This document shows, one piece after another, positions 51,534-59,553 of a stretch of DNA of 64,000 bases. Every line of letters starts with the position of its first letter. The stretch's first letter is position 1. A program made the position numbers and the translations under genes. Origin of the DNA: Silvimonas iriomotensis (lineage in GTDB: Bacteria > Pseudomonadota > Gammaproteobacteria > Burkholderiales > Chitinibacteraceae); the NCBI RefSeq assembly GCF_014645535.1, contig NZ_BMLX01000002.1:310001-374000 (forward strand), given 5' to 3'. The notes under the pieces were generated by a model, which ran no database searches, had not been told where the DNA came from, and worked only from the letters and a program-made list of their open reading frames with translations.

Positions 51534-52169
51534 GTGAAAACAGCAGCCATATGGCCAAACAAGGAAATATCGGTCTGTTGGGACATGACCGCAGATGCAT
51601 TTAGCAAAATGGCAGGAAATCGTGCCATAGCACAAAAGGCGGTTAAAGACACCTGGGAAACAGCTTCATTAGTCCGATTCACAGGCTGGGGTCAATGTAA
51701 TGCGAACTCAGGATCCGCAGCACAACTGGTCCGTGTCGCAGTTGAAGATGTCATAGCAAACGCGACCAAAACAAGAGTAACACTGAATTTTACTTTCAAT
51801 AACTTCCAGGCCAGTCGGTGTAAAGGAAATCAACAACAACTGGAGAAATGTATTTTTACAGAGACCGTACATGAGTTTGGCCATGTTCTTGGGTTTTCCC
51901 ATGAGCAGAATCGGCCAGACACAAACGAAATATATTGTAGCGCGGAGAAAGATGACTTCGGTGGCGACACAATCGTTGGTGCTTGGGATATCGATTCGGT
52001 CATGAACTACTGTTCACGCAGTCAGGGAGCGTGGATGAATGACGGGATTTTAAGCAAAACAGATATTCAAATGGTTCAAAAATACTACGGCACTCCTAAT
52101 CCCATGCCGGACATGCCAAGTTCATCCGCGGGATCATTTCTCGCCCCTATATTGCTAATTATGGAGTAA
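51534..52169 (+). CDS. Metzincin (astacin-type) metalloprotease, frame-disrupted lipoprotein
   Basis: 211 codons from GTG 51534. The zinc site is VHEFGHVLGFSHEQNRPD, the extended HExxHxxGxxHE motif of astacins (three His ligands, then Glu), and a Met-turn follows in DSVMNYCSR. Six cysteines lie between residues 15 and 150. The same frame continues upstream through a Ser/Asp/Asn-rich linker to a lipobox (LSGC), so the full product would be a surface or periplasmic lipoprotein of about 281 residues. The GTG has only a weak ribosome site (AGGG) and would give an unexported protein; it is probably not the true start. Confidence 0.75.
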   Translation: MKTAAIWPNKEISVCWDMTADAFSKMAGNRAIAQKAVKDTWETASLVRFTGWGQCNANSGSAAQLVRVAVEDVIANATKTRVTLNFTFNNFQASRCKGNQQQLEKCIFTETVHEFGHVLGFSHEQNRPDTNEIYCSAEKDDFGGDTIVGAWDIDSVMNYCSRSQGAWMNDGILSKTDIQMVQKYYGTPNPMPDMPSSSAGSFLAPILLIME

Positions 52170-52236
52170 ATATCATAAAACCAAATTCATTGCATGACAT
52201 TTAATTTTTCCTCTTCAGGAAAAGTTCATATAAAAA

Positions 52237-52268
52237 GCAATGGGCCCAGGATAGTTTGGGCCCATTGC
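52237..52268 (+). promoter_or_regulatory. Perfect hairpin abutting the glycosyltransferase ribosome site
   Basis: GCAATGGGCCC (52237-52247) and GGGCCCATTGC (52258-52268), 11-bp perfect arms and a 10-nt loop. GAGGAG (52269-52274), the ribosome binding site, begins at the very next base. It could be a terminator for the metzincin gene or a translational control element; there is no T tract. Confidence 0.6.
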
Positions 52269-52281
52269 GAGGAGTGCAACG

Positions 52282-52329
52282 GTGAATACTAAGATCGTCA
52301 GACAATGGTGCCCTTTATGCATGCACTAA
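52282..52329 (+). CDS. Short 5' frame (15 codons) with strong ribosome site and slippery heptamer
   Basis: GTG 52282 lies 7 bp after GAGGAG and reads MNTKIVRQWCPLCMH before a stop. The glycosyltransferase frame (-1 relative) has no ribosome site at its own ATGs. The heptamer C-CCT-TTA (52311-52317) fits the X-XXY-YYZ rule for -1 frameshifting and would join the two frames. Either this is programmed frameshifting, a leader peptide, or a one-base indel. Confidence 0.4.
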   Translation: MNTKIVRQWCPLCMH

Positions 52330-53297
52330 GCCAAGAGAAACAATCCTTGGTAGTCATCCCTGACCGAGCAAGAAACGCATGGGGAGGAACGGAACTTTTA
52401 TACAACGAACTTTTCCATCGAATGCCATTGGAACTACTGCAAAAATTTCAGATCATTCCCTCTCGCCCACCCGACAACCCACCCAAAGACAAGATTTGTA
52501 TTTATTGGGCTCATGACTTACCCACCGATACAGCAACGGACCCGCTTAAAAATGGGGGGTGGAAAAAATATAAAAAACTGGTCTTTGTTAGCCATCATCA
52601 AATGCACGGTTTTCAGAAGAAATTCGGGATCCCTCATAGCCGATGCATGGTCTTGCTCAACGCGATTATTCCCATTGACCGACATGAGAAGCCCAAAGGA
52701 GGTCTTCGTCTAGCGTATTGGTCTACACCACATCGTGGACTAAAAATTCTCATTCCAGTGTTTAAACGACTAGCAGAGCAATTCTCTACGATAGAACTCG
52801 ATGTTTTCTCCAGTTTCCATATTTACGGTACTCCGGAGCGGGACAAGGAATTTGAAGATCTCTTCAATGCCGCGAAGGAACATCCCCGCATCCATCTTCA
52901 CGGCTCGGTGGAAAATGAGGTATTGCGAAAAAAACTGAAGGAATGCCACATTCTTGCCTATCCATCAATTTGGGAAGAAACATCGTGCCTTGTATTGATG
53001 GAGGCAATGAGCGCAGGGATGGCTTGCGTGCATCCGAATTTGGGGGCGCTGTATGAAACAGCGGCAAACTGGACCAACATGTATCAATATCACCAGGACC
53101 ATGATATTCACGCCGAAATTTTCTACCACGCTCTCAGCATGACTATATTGTCATGGCATACGCCCGCAACCCAGCAGCGGCTGGCTCTTCAGAAAGATTA
53201 TGCGGATATGTTTTACAGTTGGGATCGGCGGGAAACCCAATGGCGGGCACTGCTAGAGGCTAGCAAAGACTCCCTTCATAACCAAGGCTCCCAATAA
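52305..53297 (+). CDS. Glycosyltransferase (GT4-like)
   Basis: 330 codons from ATG 52305 (ATG 52317 also possible). GT-B pattern: N-terminal VVIPDRARNAWGGTELLYNELF, Rossmann half with ICIYWAHDLPTD and KLVFVSHHQM; C-terminal half LAYWSTPHRGLKILIPVFKRL and the nucleotide-sugar site CHILAYPSIWEETSCLVLMEAMSAGMACV in outline, with the E-x7-E motif. A cytoplasmic sugar transferase, probably for surface polysaccharide. A/T-rich codon use and no related sugar genes nearby point to acquisition by transfer. No good ribosome site precedes either ATG; see the short upstream frame. Confidence 0.85.
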   Translation: MVPFMHALSQEKQSLVVIPDRARNAWGGTELLYNELFHRMPLELLQKFQIIPSRPPDNPPKDKICIYWAHDLPTDTATDPLKNGGWKKYKKLVFVSHHQMHGFQKKFGIPHSRCMVLLNAIIPIDRHEKPKGGLRLAYWSTPHRGLKILIPVFKRLAEQFSTIELDVFSSFHIYGTPERDKEFEDLFNAAKEHPRIHLHGSVENEVLRKKLKECHILAYPSIWEETSCLVLMEAMSAGMACVHPNLGALYETAANWTNMYQYHQDHDIHAEIFYHALSMTILSWHTPATQQRLALQKDYADMFYSWDRRETQWRALLEASKDSLHNQGSQ

Positions 53298-53372
53298 GAT
53301 TAAATGAAATAGAGTGATATCTTGTTGCATGAACTACATCGCTTGGACCGAAAAGCTATTTCGGACAAACGA

Positions 53373-53411
53373 AAAAGCGCCCCATTGCAATAACACTGCT
53401 GGGGCGCTTTT
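53373..53411. terminator. Bidirectional terminator
   Basis: AAAAGCGCCCCA ... TGGGGCGCTTTT between the glycosyltransferase and the convergent MFS small-subunit gene. Confidence 0.88.
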
Positions 53412-53437
53412 ATGCAAAAGAAACCGTGGGTATTCTC

Positions 53438-53539
53438 TTAACTGAACAGGGCAGCCGTCTTCTTCACGGTCTGGATAACACCCCAGGCCAGCGGAATCAG
53501 CACATAAGCCCACAGCACCATGCCTTTGATTTTGGTCAT
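53438..53539 (-). CDS. MFS transporter small subunit (33 residues)
   Basis: A single-TM micropeptide, MTKIKGMVLWAYVLIPLAWG followed by VIQTVKKTAALFS. It begins 3 bp after the stop of the oxalate/formate-type carrier and matches the small protein (pattern W-x-x-V-x-I-P-L-A-W-G-V-x-x-T) found directly after such carriers in many Proteobacteria. It probably associates with the carrier. Too short for usual gene callers. Confidence 0.8.
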   Translation of the reverse strand: MTKIKGMVLWAYVLIPLAWGVIQTVKKTAALFS

Positions 53540-53542
53540 GTC

Positions 53543-54871
53543 TTAGTCCTCACGCGAAATGAATTTTTCGTCCACGTTCTTGATGAGCGCGTTGCAGACG
53601 AAACCGATCACCAGCAAACCAGCCAGCATGTACATGGTGGTGTTGTAGGCTTGTGCAGCCGGTACACCCAGATCCTTGATCTGATGGTCACGCATGTAGT
53701 TCACGATCACTGGGCCGAGCACGCCGGCGGCGGACCATGCGGTCAGCAAACGGCCATGGATGGCGCCCACGTAACGTGTGCCGAACTTGTCAGACAGATA
53801 AGCCGGGATGGTGGCAAAGCCGCCGCCGTACATCGACAGAATCACGGCATACAGGGCTACGAACAGCACGACGCTGCTGGCGCCCACAGTCGGGACCAGT
53901 GCGTACAGCACAGCGCCCAGCAACAGGAACACCAGGTAGGTGGTCTTGCGGCCGATGGCGTCAGACACGCTGGACCAGAAGAAGCGGCCGCCCATGTTGA
54001 AAATGGACAACAAACCCACAAAGCCCGCTGCCGCAGCCGCGCTGACCGAACCCTTGAATACTTCCTGGATCATCAGCGAAGCCTGGCCCAGCACACCGAT
54101 ACCGGCCGTCACGTTCAGGCACAGCACGGCCCACATCAGCCAGAATTGCGGGGTTTTCAGGGCAGTGTCGGCATCCACATACACGTGGCTGGCCAGCTTT
54201 TTCGGGTCTTGTTTTTCAACAAAACCTTCCGGCTTCCAGTCCGGTGCCGGCAGACGCACGGTGAACGCGCCGATCAGCATCGACAGCGTGTAGATCAAAC
54301 CCATCACGACGAAGGTTTCGGCAATGCCAGGGGTCGTTGCGGTCTTGAACTTGTCCATCAGGTTCACGGCCAGCGGTGCACCGATCATGGCGCCGCCACC
54401 AAAACCCATAATGGCCAGACCCGTTGCCATGCCGCGACGATCCGGGAACCACTTGATCAGCGTGGAAACCGGGGAAACATAACCCAGGCCCAGACCGATA
54501 CCACCGATCACGCCGTAGCCCAGATACAGCATCCACAACTGCTGCAGATAGATGCCCAAAGCCGACACCAGGAAGCCGCCACCAAAGCACAGCGCCGAGG
54601 CAAACATGGTGGCACGCGGGCCAACACGCTCAAGCCACTTGCCGCCAAATGCGGCAGACAGACCCAGAAAGACGATAGCCAGAGAGAAAATCCAGCCCAG
54701 CGAAGGAATGCTCCAGCCGTAAGCCTTGCTCAACGGTGCATTGAACACCGAAAAGGCATACGCCTGACCGATCGACAAGTGAACTGCCAGTGCGGCCGGC
54801 GGAATCAACCAACGGTTGAATTCCGGCTTGGCGATACTGAGGCTCTTGTCCAGTGTTGCGGCAAAACCCAT
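53543..54871 (-). CDS. OFA-family (oxalate/formate antiporter-like) MFS transporter
   Basis: 442 residues, 12 TM helices. OFA-type features: FNRWLIPPAALAVHLSIGQAYAFSVFNAPLSK near the N-terminus in outline, GIGLGLGYVSPVSTLIKWFPDRRGMATGLAIMGFGGGA in outline, FWLMWAVLCLNVTAGIG, and SDAIGRKTTYL. Relatives exchange oxalate, formate or other small monocarboxylates. AGGGG precedes the ATG. Together with the micropeptide gene it forms an operon facing the AT-rich insert, beyond which lies the formate-dehydrogenase-like gene. Confidence 0.92.
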   Translation of the reverse strand: MGFAATLDKSLSIAKPEFNRWLIPPAALAVHLSIGQAYAFSVFNAPLSKAYGWSIPSLGWIFSLAIVFLGLSAAFGGKWLERVGPRATMFASALCFGGGFLVSALGIYLQQLWMLYLGYGVIGGIGLGLGYVSPVSTLIKWFPDRRGMATGLAIMGFGGGAMIGAPLAVNLMDKFKTATTPGIAETFVVMGLIYTLSMLIGAFTVRLPAPDWKPEGFVEKQDPKKLASHVYVDADTALKTPQFWLMWAVLCLNVTAGIGVLGQASLMIQEVFKGSVSAAAAAGFVGLLSIFNMGGRFFWSSVSDAIGRKTTYLVFLLLGAVLYALVPTVGASSVVLFVALYAVILSMYGGGFATIPAYLSDKFGTRYVGAIHGRLLTAWSAAGVLGPVIVNYMRDHQIKDLGVPAAQAYNTTMYMLAGLLVIGFVCNALIKNVDEKFISRED

Positions 54872-55526
54872 CTATTTCCCCTTTTTATTCAAAACCTTTA
54901 CGTAAAGGAAGCATGCAAAACCGTGCGTTGACGACTGCGATATCTGCCTGTGCCGGCCGGCAAAACTGCGCACTACCACAAAGCCGGATCAGACATGATG
55001 CGCCATATCATAGCGCTCTTATATTCAAAATGGGTTATATGTACGCCCGTTCCGTTAGTCGGATACAAACGGCCGCTTTGCTGCGGGAGAAGTCTTACAA
55101 AAACGCGGGCGACAACAGGCAAAAACAAGCCGCATTCAAGGTGGAATGCGGCCTGGGCGGCGATTGTAACAGATGGGGGCCGTTTGTCAGCCCATGACTG
55201 TTTTGAGTCTGTTTGTCCCCGCATTACCCGCTTTTTTGCGCCGCACGCCCGCCTTTGCCCGGCAGATCAGCCATTTACCCGCGCAAAGCCGGATGAGCTG
55301 GCCCTCCCCCACGTGGCAGAGGCCAGAACCGGGCCGACTTAGCAAATTAAGGGTGATTCTGGTTATGGTCTGGTTCACAGTGAAAGGGAACGCCGCCGCT
55401 GCGGGCCAGCCATCACCACCGTGCGTGGCGTCAGCGTTTTCTGACACGCGTTTCAGTCCGCGCCACGCGCTTTGAGCGGCACGGCATGGGACACTCATCC
55501 GGCTGCTGCTGACTCCGGGACACCGC
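54872..55526. other. Intergenic region between OFA carrier and lipocalin
   Basis: 655 bp without a convincing gene. It contains the OFA promoter region (about 54880-55060, A/T-richer) and a perfect stem GCCGCATTC/GAATGCGGC (55129-55152) that on the minus strand is followed by TTGTTTTTG, like a terminator. The remainder is GC-rich with poor-composition frames on both strands. Confidence 0.55.
55129..55152 (-). terminator. Orphan minus-strand terminator-like hairpin
   Basis: GCCGCATTC and GAATGCGGC, 9-bp perfect arms with loop AAGGTG. The T-rich tail is on the minus strand, where no gene precedes it, so it might end an unannotated small RNA or antisense transcript. Confidence 0.4.
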
Positions 55527-56057
55527 ATGACACACTTTCGCCACCTTCGCCGCGCATTCTGGCTGTGCTTGCTGGCCGCCCTGCCCCGCGCCATGGCCGA
55601 CCCCGTACAAAGCGTGCCCACGCTGGAGGTGGACCGTTACCTGGGCACCTGGTACGAGATCGGCCACTTGCCCATGTTCTTTCAGCGGCTGTGCGTGTCT
55701 GACACCACGGCGCAGTACAGCAAAAACGCCGACGGCAGCATTGCCGTGCTCAATAGCTGCCGCCATGAAGACCGCCAGCTTGATATCGCCCGCGGCACGG
55801 CCACGGTCCTCCCCAACAGCGGCAATGCACGGCTCAAGGTGCAGTTTTTCTGGCCCTTCAGTGGCGATTACTGGGTGATAGGCCTGGCGAGCGATTACCA
55901 CTGGGCGCTGGTGGGATCGCCCAACAACAAGTATCTGTGGCTGTTGTCGCGCAGCCCGACGCTGGCGCAGACCGACGTTGATACGGCGCTGCAGATTGCC
56001 CGCCGCCAGGGGTTTGATCTGGACAAGTTCATCTACACACCGCACGGCGAGCGTTAA
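55527..56057 (+). CDS. Bacterial lipocalin (Blc-like), secreted
   Basis: 176 residues. Signal peptide to about residue 25 (LLAALPRAMA), with no lipobox cysteine, so unlike E. coli Blc it is a soluble periplasmic protein. The lipocalin G-x-W motif is RYLGTWYEIGHLPMFFQ, with AQYSKNADGSIAVLNSC, FFWPFSGDYWVIGLASDYHWALVG in outline and LWLLSRSPTL. It likely binds lysophospholipids or fatty acids, fitting the fatty-acid-hydroxylase gene next to it (convergent). Confidence 0.9.
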   Translation: MTHFRHLRRAFWLCLLAALPRAMADPVQSVPTLEVDRYLGTWYEIGHLPMFFQRLCVSDTTAQYSKNADGSIAVLNSCRHEDRQLDIARGTATVLPNSGNARLKVQFFWPFSGDYWVIGLASDYHWALVGSPNNKYLWLLSRSPTLAQTDVDTALQIARRQGFDLDKFIYTPHGER

Positions 56058-56113
56058 GCCGGCAACACCGCGCAAACGGCCCGCGCCGCGATCAAACAGT
56101 GATCAAACAGTAA

Positions 56114-56141
56114 AAAAGCCAGCCGGGTCAGGCTGGCTTTT
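56114..56141. terminator. Bidirectional terminator
   Basis: AAAAGCCAGCC-GGGTCA-GGCTGGCTTTT between lipocalin and hydroxylase genes. An 11-bp tandem duplication (GATCAAACAGT, about 56090-56111) precedes it. Confidence 0.85.
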
Positions 56142-56163
56142 CTCGCACCAGGCTGAACCGGGT

Positions 56164-57366
56164 TCAGCCTTGCTGGCGGCGGAACGGGAACGCCTGCTGC
56201 CGCGCAAAGCCATCCGGCACGTAATCGCCCACGACACGGTATTTGTGCGGGAAGGCCCGGGTCGATTTGACCGCGGTGCCAAACAGGTGATCGATGAAAG
56301 CAAAGTGCGCGGCGTAATTGCGATCAATCGCCTCGTCTTCAGACGAATGATGCCAATGGTGGAAATCCGGCGTCACAAAGATATAGCGCAGCGGACCCCA
56401 GGGCAGGTGCACGTTGGCGTGATTGAACACCGCCTGAAACCCGACAATGATGATGTAGGTGTTGACCACCTGCTGATCAAACCCCAGCACGAACAATGGC
56501 CCCAGCACCATCACCCGGGTCGCGATCAGCTCCAGGATGTGCTGGCGTGATCCGGCCAGCCAGTCCATGGATTTGACGCTGTGGTGCACGGCGTGGAACC
56601 GCCACAGGAACGGCACCTCGTGATAGGCGCGGTGGGCGGCGTATTCCATCAGGTCGGCCACCAGCACGCACAGCAAAAGCTGCGGCACAAAAGAAATACT
56701 GGCCACCCACAACTGGAAATCGGCATGAACCAGCCAGCCAAAGACGTGGTGGATCAGGAAGTTGACCACTACCAGCGCCAGCCCGACCAGTAAATGGTTA
56801 AAGCCGAAATGCGCCAGATCAGTCTGCCATTCAGGCCGGAATACCGCTTGTTTGCGATACAGCGGGAAGAGTTTTTCCAGCAGCAGGAACACCGTGGTCG
56901 ACCCCAGCAGATCCAGGATGAACCAGTCCAGCCCCAGATACGGCGTGTGATCCGGAAAGTTGCCCACCGGCACGCGGGACCCCCCGCCGGCCACGGCCAG
57001 CAAGACCATGATCACGGTCACCACGTTCAGGCTGCGCTGGCGCTGCAGCAAGGCGTTACAGATCGAGAACGCGCCCGCCAGCAACAGCGCGCCAAACAGC
57101 ACGTGACGCAGCAGATCGACTGAATACTGATGCCGCAATTCCGGCGTGGTGAGGTATTGCGGAAAATGAAACGCCAGCACGCCCAGCAGACTCAGAAAAC
57201 CCAGCGTGAAAGCAATGATGGAAACGATCATCCCGTCGCCCGGCTTGAGTTCACCGTGACTTTTGAGGATATCGGTGGTGTCTTGCAGAACGTCTTCCAC
57301 CTTGTTGGCATGCTGCGATACGGCCTCGCGCACGCGGTGCTTGACCTGCGATGTGGTGTCCGCCAT
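56164..57366 (-). CDS. Sterol desaturase/fatty acid hydroxylase-family membrane enzyme
   Basis: 400 residues, integral membrane di-iron enzyme. The histidine boxes are all present: HRAYHEVPFLWRFHAVHHS (HX3H and HX2HH), NHANVHLPWG and FHHWHHSSED. About six TM helices. An N-terminal soluble region (1-45) with SHGELKPGDG precedes. Reactions are O2-dependent hydroxylation or desaturation of lipids. AAGGA precedes the ATG. Confidence 0.92.
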   Translation of the reverse strand: MADTTSQVKHRVREAVSQHANKVEDVLQDTTDILKSHGELKPGDGMIVSIIAFTLGFLSLLGVLAFHFPQYLTTPELRHQYSVDLLRHVLFGALLLAGAFSICNALLQRQRSLNVVTVIMVLLAVAGGGSRVPVGNFPDHTPYLGLDWFILDLLGSTTVFLLLEKLFPLYRKQAVFRPEWQTDLAHFGFNHLLVGLALVVVNFLIHHVFGWLVHADFQLWVASISFVPQLLLCVLVADLMEYAAHRAYHEVPFLWRFHAVHHSVKSMDWLAGSRQHILELIATRVMVLGPLFVLGFDQQVVNTYIIIVGFQAVFNHANVHLPWGPLRYIFVTPDFHHWHHSSEDEAIDRNYAAHFAFIDHLFGTAVKSTRAFPHKYRVVGDYVPDGFARQQAFPFRRQQG

Positions 57367-57641
57367 GAAACCTGGTTCCTTGTTGTTTTAACTGACCAGA
57401 CAACGCGGGCCCCTGTGTTGCCTCCCCTTGCCTGCGCTGTCAGACGGGCATCGTGTATCAGAAAGCAGGCCGCTGCAATCTGATTATCCAGAAATCCCGC
57501 TTGGTGCGGCATTTGCAGCAACCGGTGGGCGACACTGGCGCTTTTGGCACACCCTGGCCGCAGTCACCGGCAATCAGCGCCCGCCAGGCGCTGGCATGGA
57601 TCATGCGTTATACCGTGTTTGTATCCTGCCGGAGTTACTCC

Positions 57642-58460
57642 ATGACCTTGACCTCTTTGCTGGCGCGCACCTGCATCGCGCTGACTGTCACCCTGCCCTT
57701 GCTGACCCAGGCCGGGACCACGCTCACGCTGGATCAGGCCGCCGCCGGGCCGCAGCGCACACCGGCGCGCGTCAAGCGCGATGTCTATCGCCACCCGGTA
57801 CAGACGCTGACGTTTTTCGGCTTGCGCCCTGATCAGACTGTGGTGGAAATCTGGCCAGGCGGCGGCTGGTATACCGAAATCCTGGCGCCGTACCTGAACG
57901 GTCATGGCCGCTATTACGCCGCCCAGGTGGCGCCGGACATTGATCAGGAACGCGCCGAGGAAGTGGCCGGGTTCGAGAACACACTCAGCCATCAACCGGA
58001 CCTGTACAACCACGCAGCGGTGCTGACCTTTGAACCGCCGCAGCGCGTGGATATCAGGCCCGCCGGCGGCGCCGATGTGGTGCTGACGTTCCGCAACGTG
58101 CACAACTGGCTCAAGGATGGCACCGCCCCGGCCGCGTTTACGGCGTTTTACAAAGCCCTCAAACCGGGTGGCGTGCTGGGCGTGGAAGAGCACCGCGCCG
58201 CGCCGGGCACCTCTTTGCAGCAGATGATCGATACCGGTTATGTCACCGAAGACACCGTGATCAAGCTGGCGCAGGATGCCGGTTTCAAACTGGCGGCCCG
58301 CTCGGACATCAACGCCAATCCCAAAGACACCAAGGATTACCCGAACGGCGTGTGGTCGCTGCCGCCGTCTTACCAGGGCGGCGATCAGGACCGGGCGCGC
58401 TATGCGGCGATTGGCGAATCTGACCGGATGACGCTCAAGTTCATCAAACCGGCGCATTGA
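57642..58460 (+). CDS. Exported SAM-methyltransferase-like protein
   Basis: 272 residues with a signal peptide (MTLTSLLARTCIALTVTLPL, cleavage near TQAG). The mature part looks like a class I methyltransferase: KRDVYRHPVQTLTFFGLRPDQTVVEIWPGGGWYTEILAPYL in outline (motif I, E-I-W-P-G-G-G), GADVVLTFRNVHNWL (motif IV region) and ALKPGGVLGVEEHRA. GGAG sets the ATG at 57642. S-adenosylmethionine is not available in the periplasm, so the fold may serve another role. Heads a same-strand group of four genes. Confidence 0.85.
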   Translation: MTLTSLLARTCIALTVTLPLLTQAGTTLTLDQAAAGPQRTPARVKRDVYRHPVQTLTFFGLRPDQTVVEIWPGGGWYTEILAPYLNGHGRYYAAQVAPDIDQERAEEVAGFENTLSHQPDLYNHAAVLTFEPPQRVDIRPAGGADVVLTFRNVHNWLKDGTAPAAFTAFYKALKPGGVLGVEEHRAAPGTSLQQMIDTGYVTEDTVIKLAQDAGFKLAARSDINANPKDTKDYPNGVWSLPPSYQGGDQDRARYAAIGESDRMTLKFIKPAH

Positions 58461-58577
58461 TCCAGGCATTTTCAAACCAGACAAGAAGATCATTCCTGAA
58501 TCAGGCCAATTATCAGGCCGGGCAAGCCACTCCAGAATGCAGTCATCAAAACAGCACTGCATTTTCTGGAGATCATC

Positions 58578-59120
58578 ATGCGCTTGCCCACCCTGTTCCT
58601 GGCCTCTGCCCTGCTGGCAACCACCCTCAGCCTGCCGGTTCTGGCCGACACGGACGTTCTGCCGCAACCACATCACCTTGCCGTTACCGACGCCAATGCC
58701 AGCGCCAATGCCAGCGCCAGCGTGATCCTGGCCGCCCGCCGCTATGCCGCGTTCTGGAATACCGGCGACACCCGTTACGCCGACGCGGCGCTCTCTGCTG
58801 ATTTCATCGACCGCACCTTGCCCGCCGGCCGCGTTCAGGGCCCGCAAGGCCCGCGCCAGGCCTCTGCAGGTTTTCGCGCCGCCGTGCCGGATCTGACCGC
58901 CGAAATGGATGACGTTGTCGTCAGCCAGGATCGGGTGTCGGTTCACCTGCATTTCAAGGGCCATTTCACCGGCCACTTTGGCAACGTGCAGGGCAGCGGC
59001 CAGCCCATCGACTTCCAGGCTTTTGATCTTTACCGCGTGGCCGATGGCCGCATCGTCGAGAACTGGCACCTGGAAGACAACCTGACCTTGCTGCAGCAAA
59101 TGGGCATCGTCAAACCGTAA
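58578..59120 (+). CDS. Exported SnoaL-like (ester cyclase) protein
   Basis: 180 residues; signal peptide MRLPTLFLASALLATTLSLP ending LADT. The mature domain is an NTF2-fold SnoaL-like domain: AARRYAAFWNTGDTRYADAALSADFIDRTLP in outline, FRAAVPDLTAEMDDVVV, DLYRVADGRIVENWHLEDN. A loose repeat ANASANASAS lies in the linker. Relatives are polyketide cyclases or unknown. CTGGAG precedes the ATG; 21 bp separates it from the VOC gene. Confidence 0.88.
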   Translation: MRLPTLFLASALLATTLSLPVLADTDVLPQPHHLAVTDANASANASASVILAARRYAAFWNTGDTRYADAALSADFIDRTLPAGRVQGPQGPRQASAGFRAAVPDLTAEMDDVVVSQDRVSVHLHFKGHFTGHFGNVQGSGQPIDFQAFDLYRVADGRIVENWHLEDNLTLLQQMGIVKP

Positions 59121-59141
59121 ACCCCTCCTGAGGAGCACGTC

Positions 59142-59522
59142 ATGGCCTGGACTTTTGATCACCTCAGCCTGAACACCAGTGGCCAGGCGCAGGTCGCCCG
59201 TTTTTTTGGCGACGTGCTGGGCTGGCAGCCCGGTTACCGGCCGGACTTCGGCTTTGATGGCACCTGGCTGTATCAGGGCGATCAGGCCGTGGTGCACCTG
59301 CTGGGCCGCCCCGGCGCGATACCGCAGGTGAGTTTTGCCCATCTGGCTTTCCGGACCGATGAAGCGGCGGACGCCGTGATCGAGCGAGTGCGCGCCAGTG
59401 GTTACCGCTGGCAAGCGGGGCGCCACCCGGACAAACCCGCAGCGCAGATTTTTGTTGAATTACCCGGTGGTGTGGTGCTGGAGCTGGAAGCCCCGTTGAC
59501 CACGCCGGCCGGTTCCCCCTGA
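59142..59522 (+). CDS. VOC-family (glyoxalase-like) protein
   Basis: 126 residues, one vicinal oxygen chelate domain: TFDHLSLNTSGQAQVARFFGDVLGW, YQGDQAVVHLLG, FAHLAFRTDEAADAVIERV, and IFVELPGGVVLELEAP with the metal-binding Glu. Metal-dependent enzyme or binding protein of unknown substrate. GAGGAG precedes the ATG. Confidence 0.88.
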   Translation: MAWTFDHLSLNTSGQAQVARFFGDVLGWQPGYRPDFGFDGTWLYQGDQAVVHLLGRPGAIPQVSFAHLAFRTDEAADAVIERVRASGYRWQAGRHPDKPAAQIFVELPGGVVLELEAPLTTPAGSP

Positions 59523-59553
59523 ACACACTGATCCAAGATCAAAGGAACACATC

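Noticed and set aside
51534-51536. GTG as the true start of the metzincin
   Set aside because: Gives an unexported protein with disulfide-type cysteines and ignores the in-frame lipobox upstream; kept only as a formal start.
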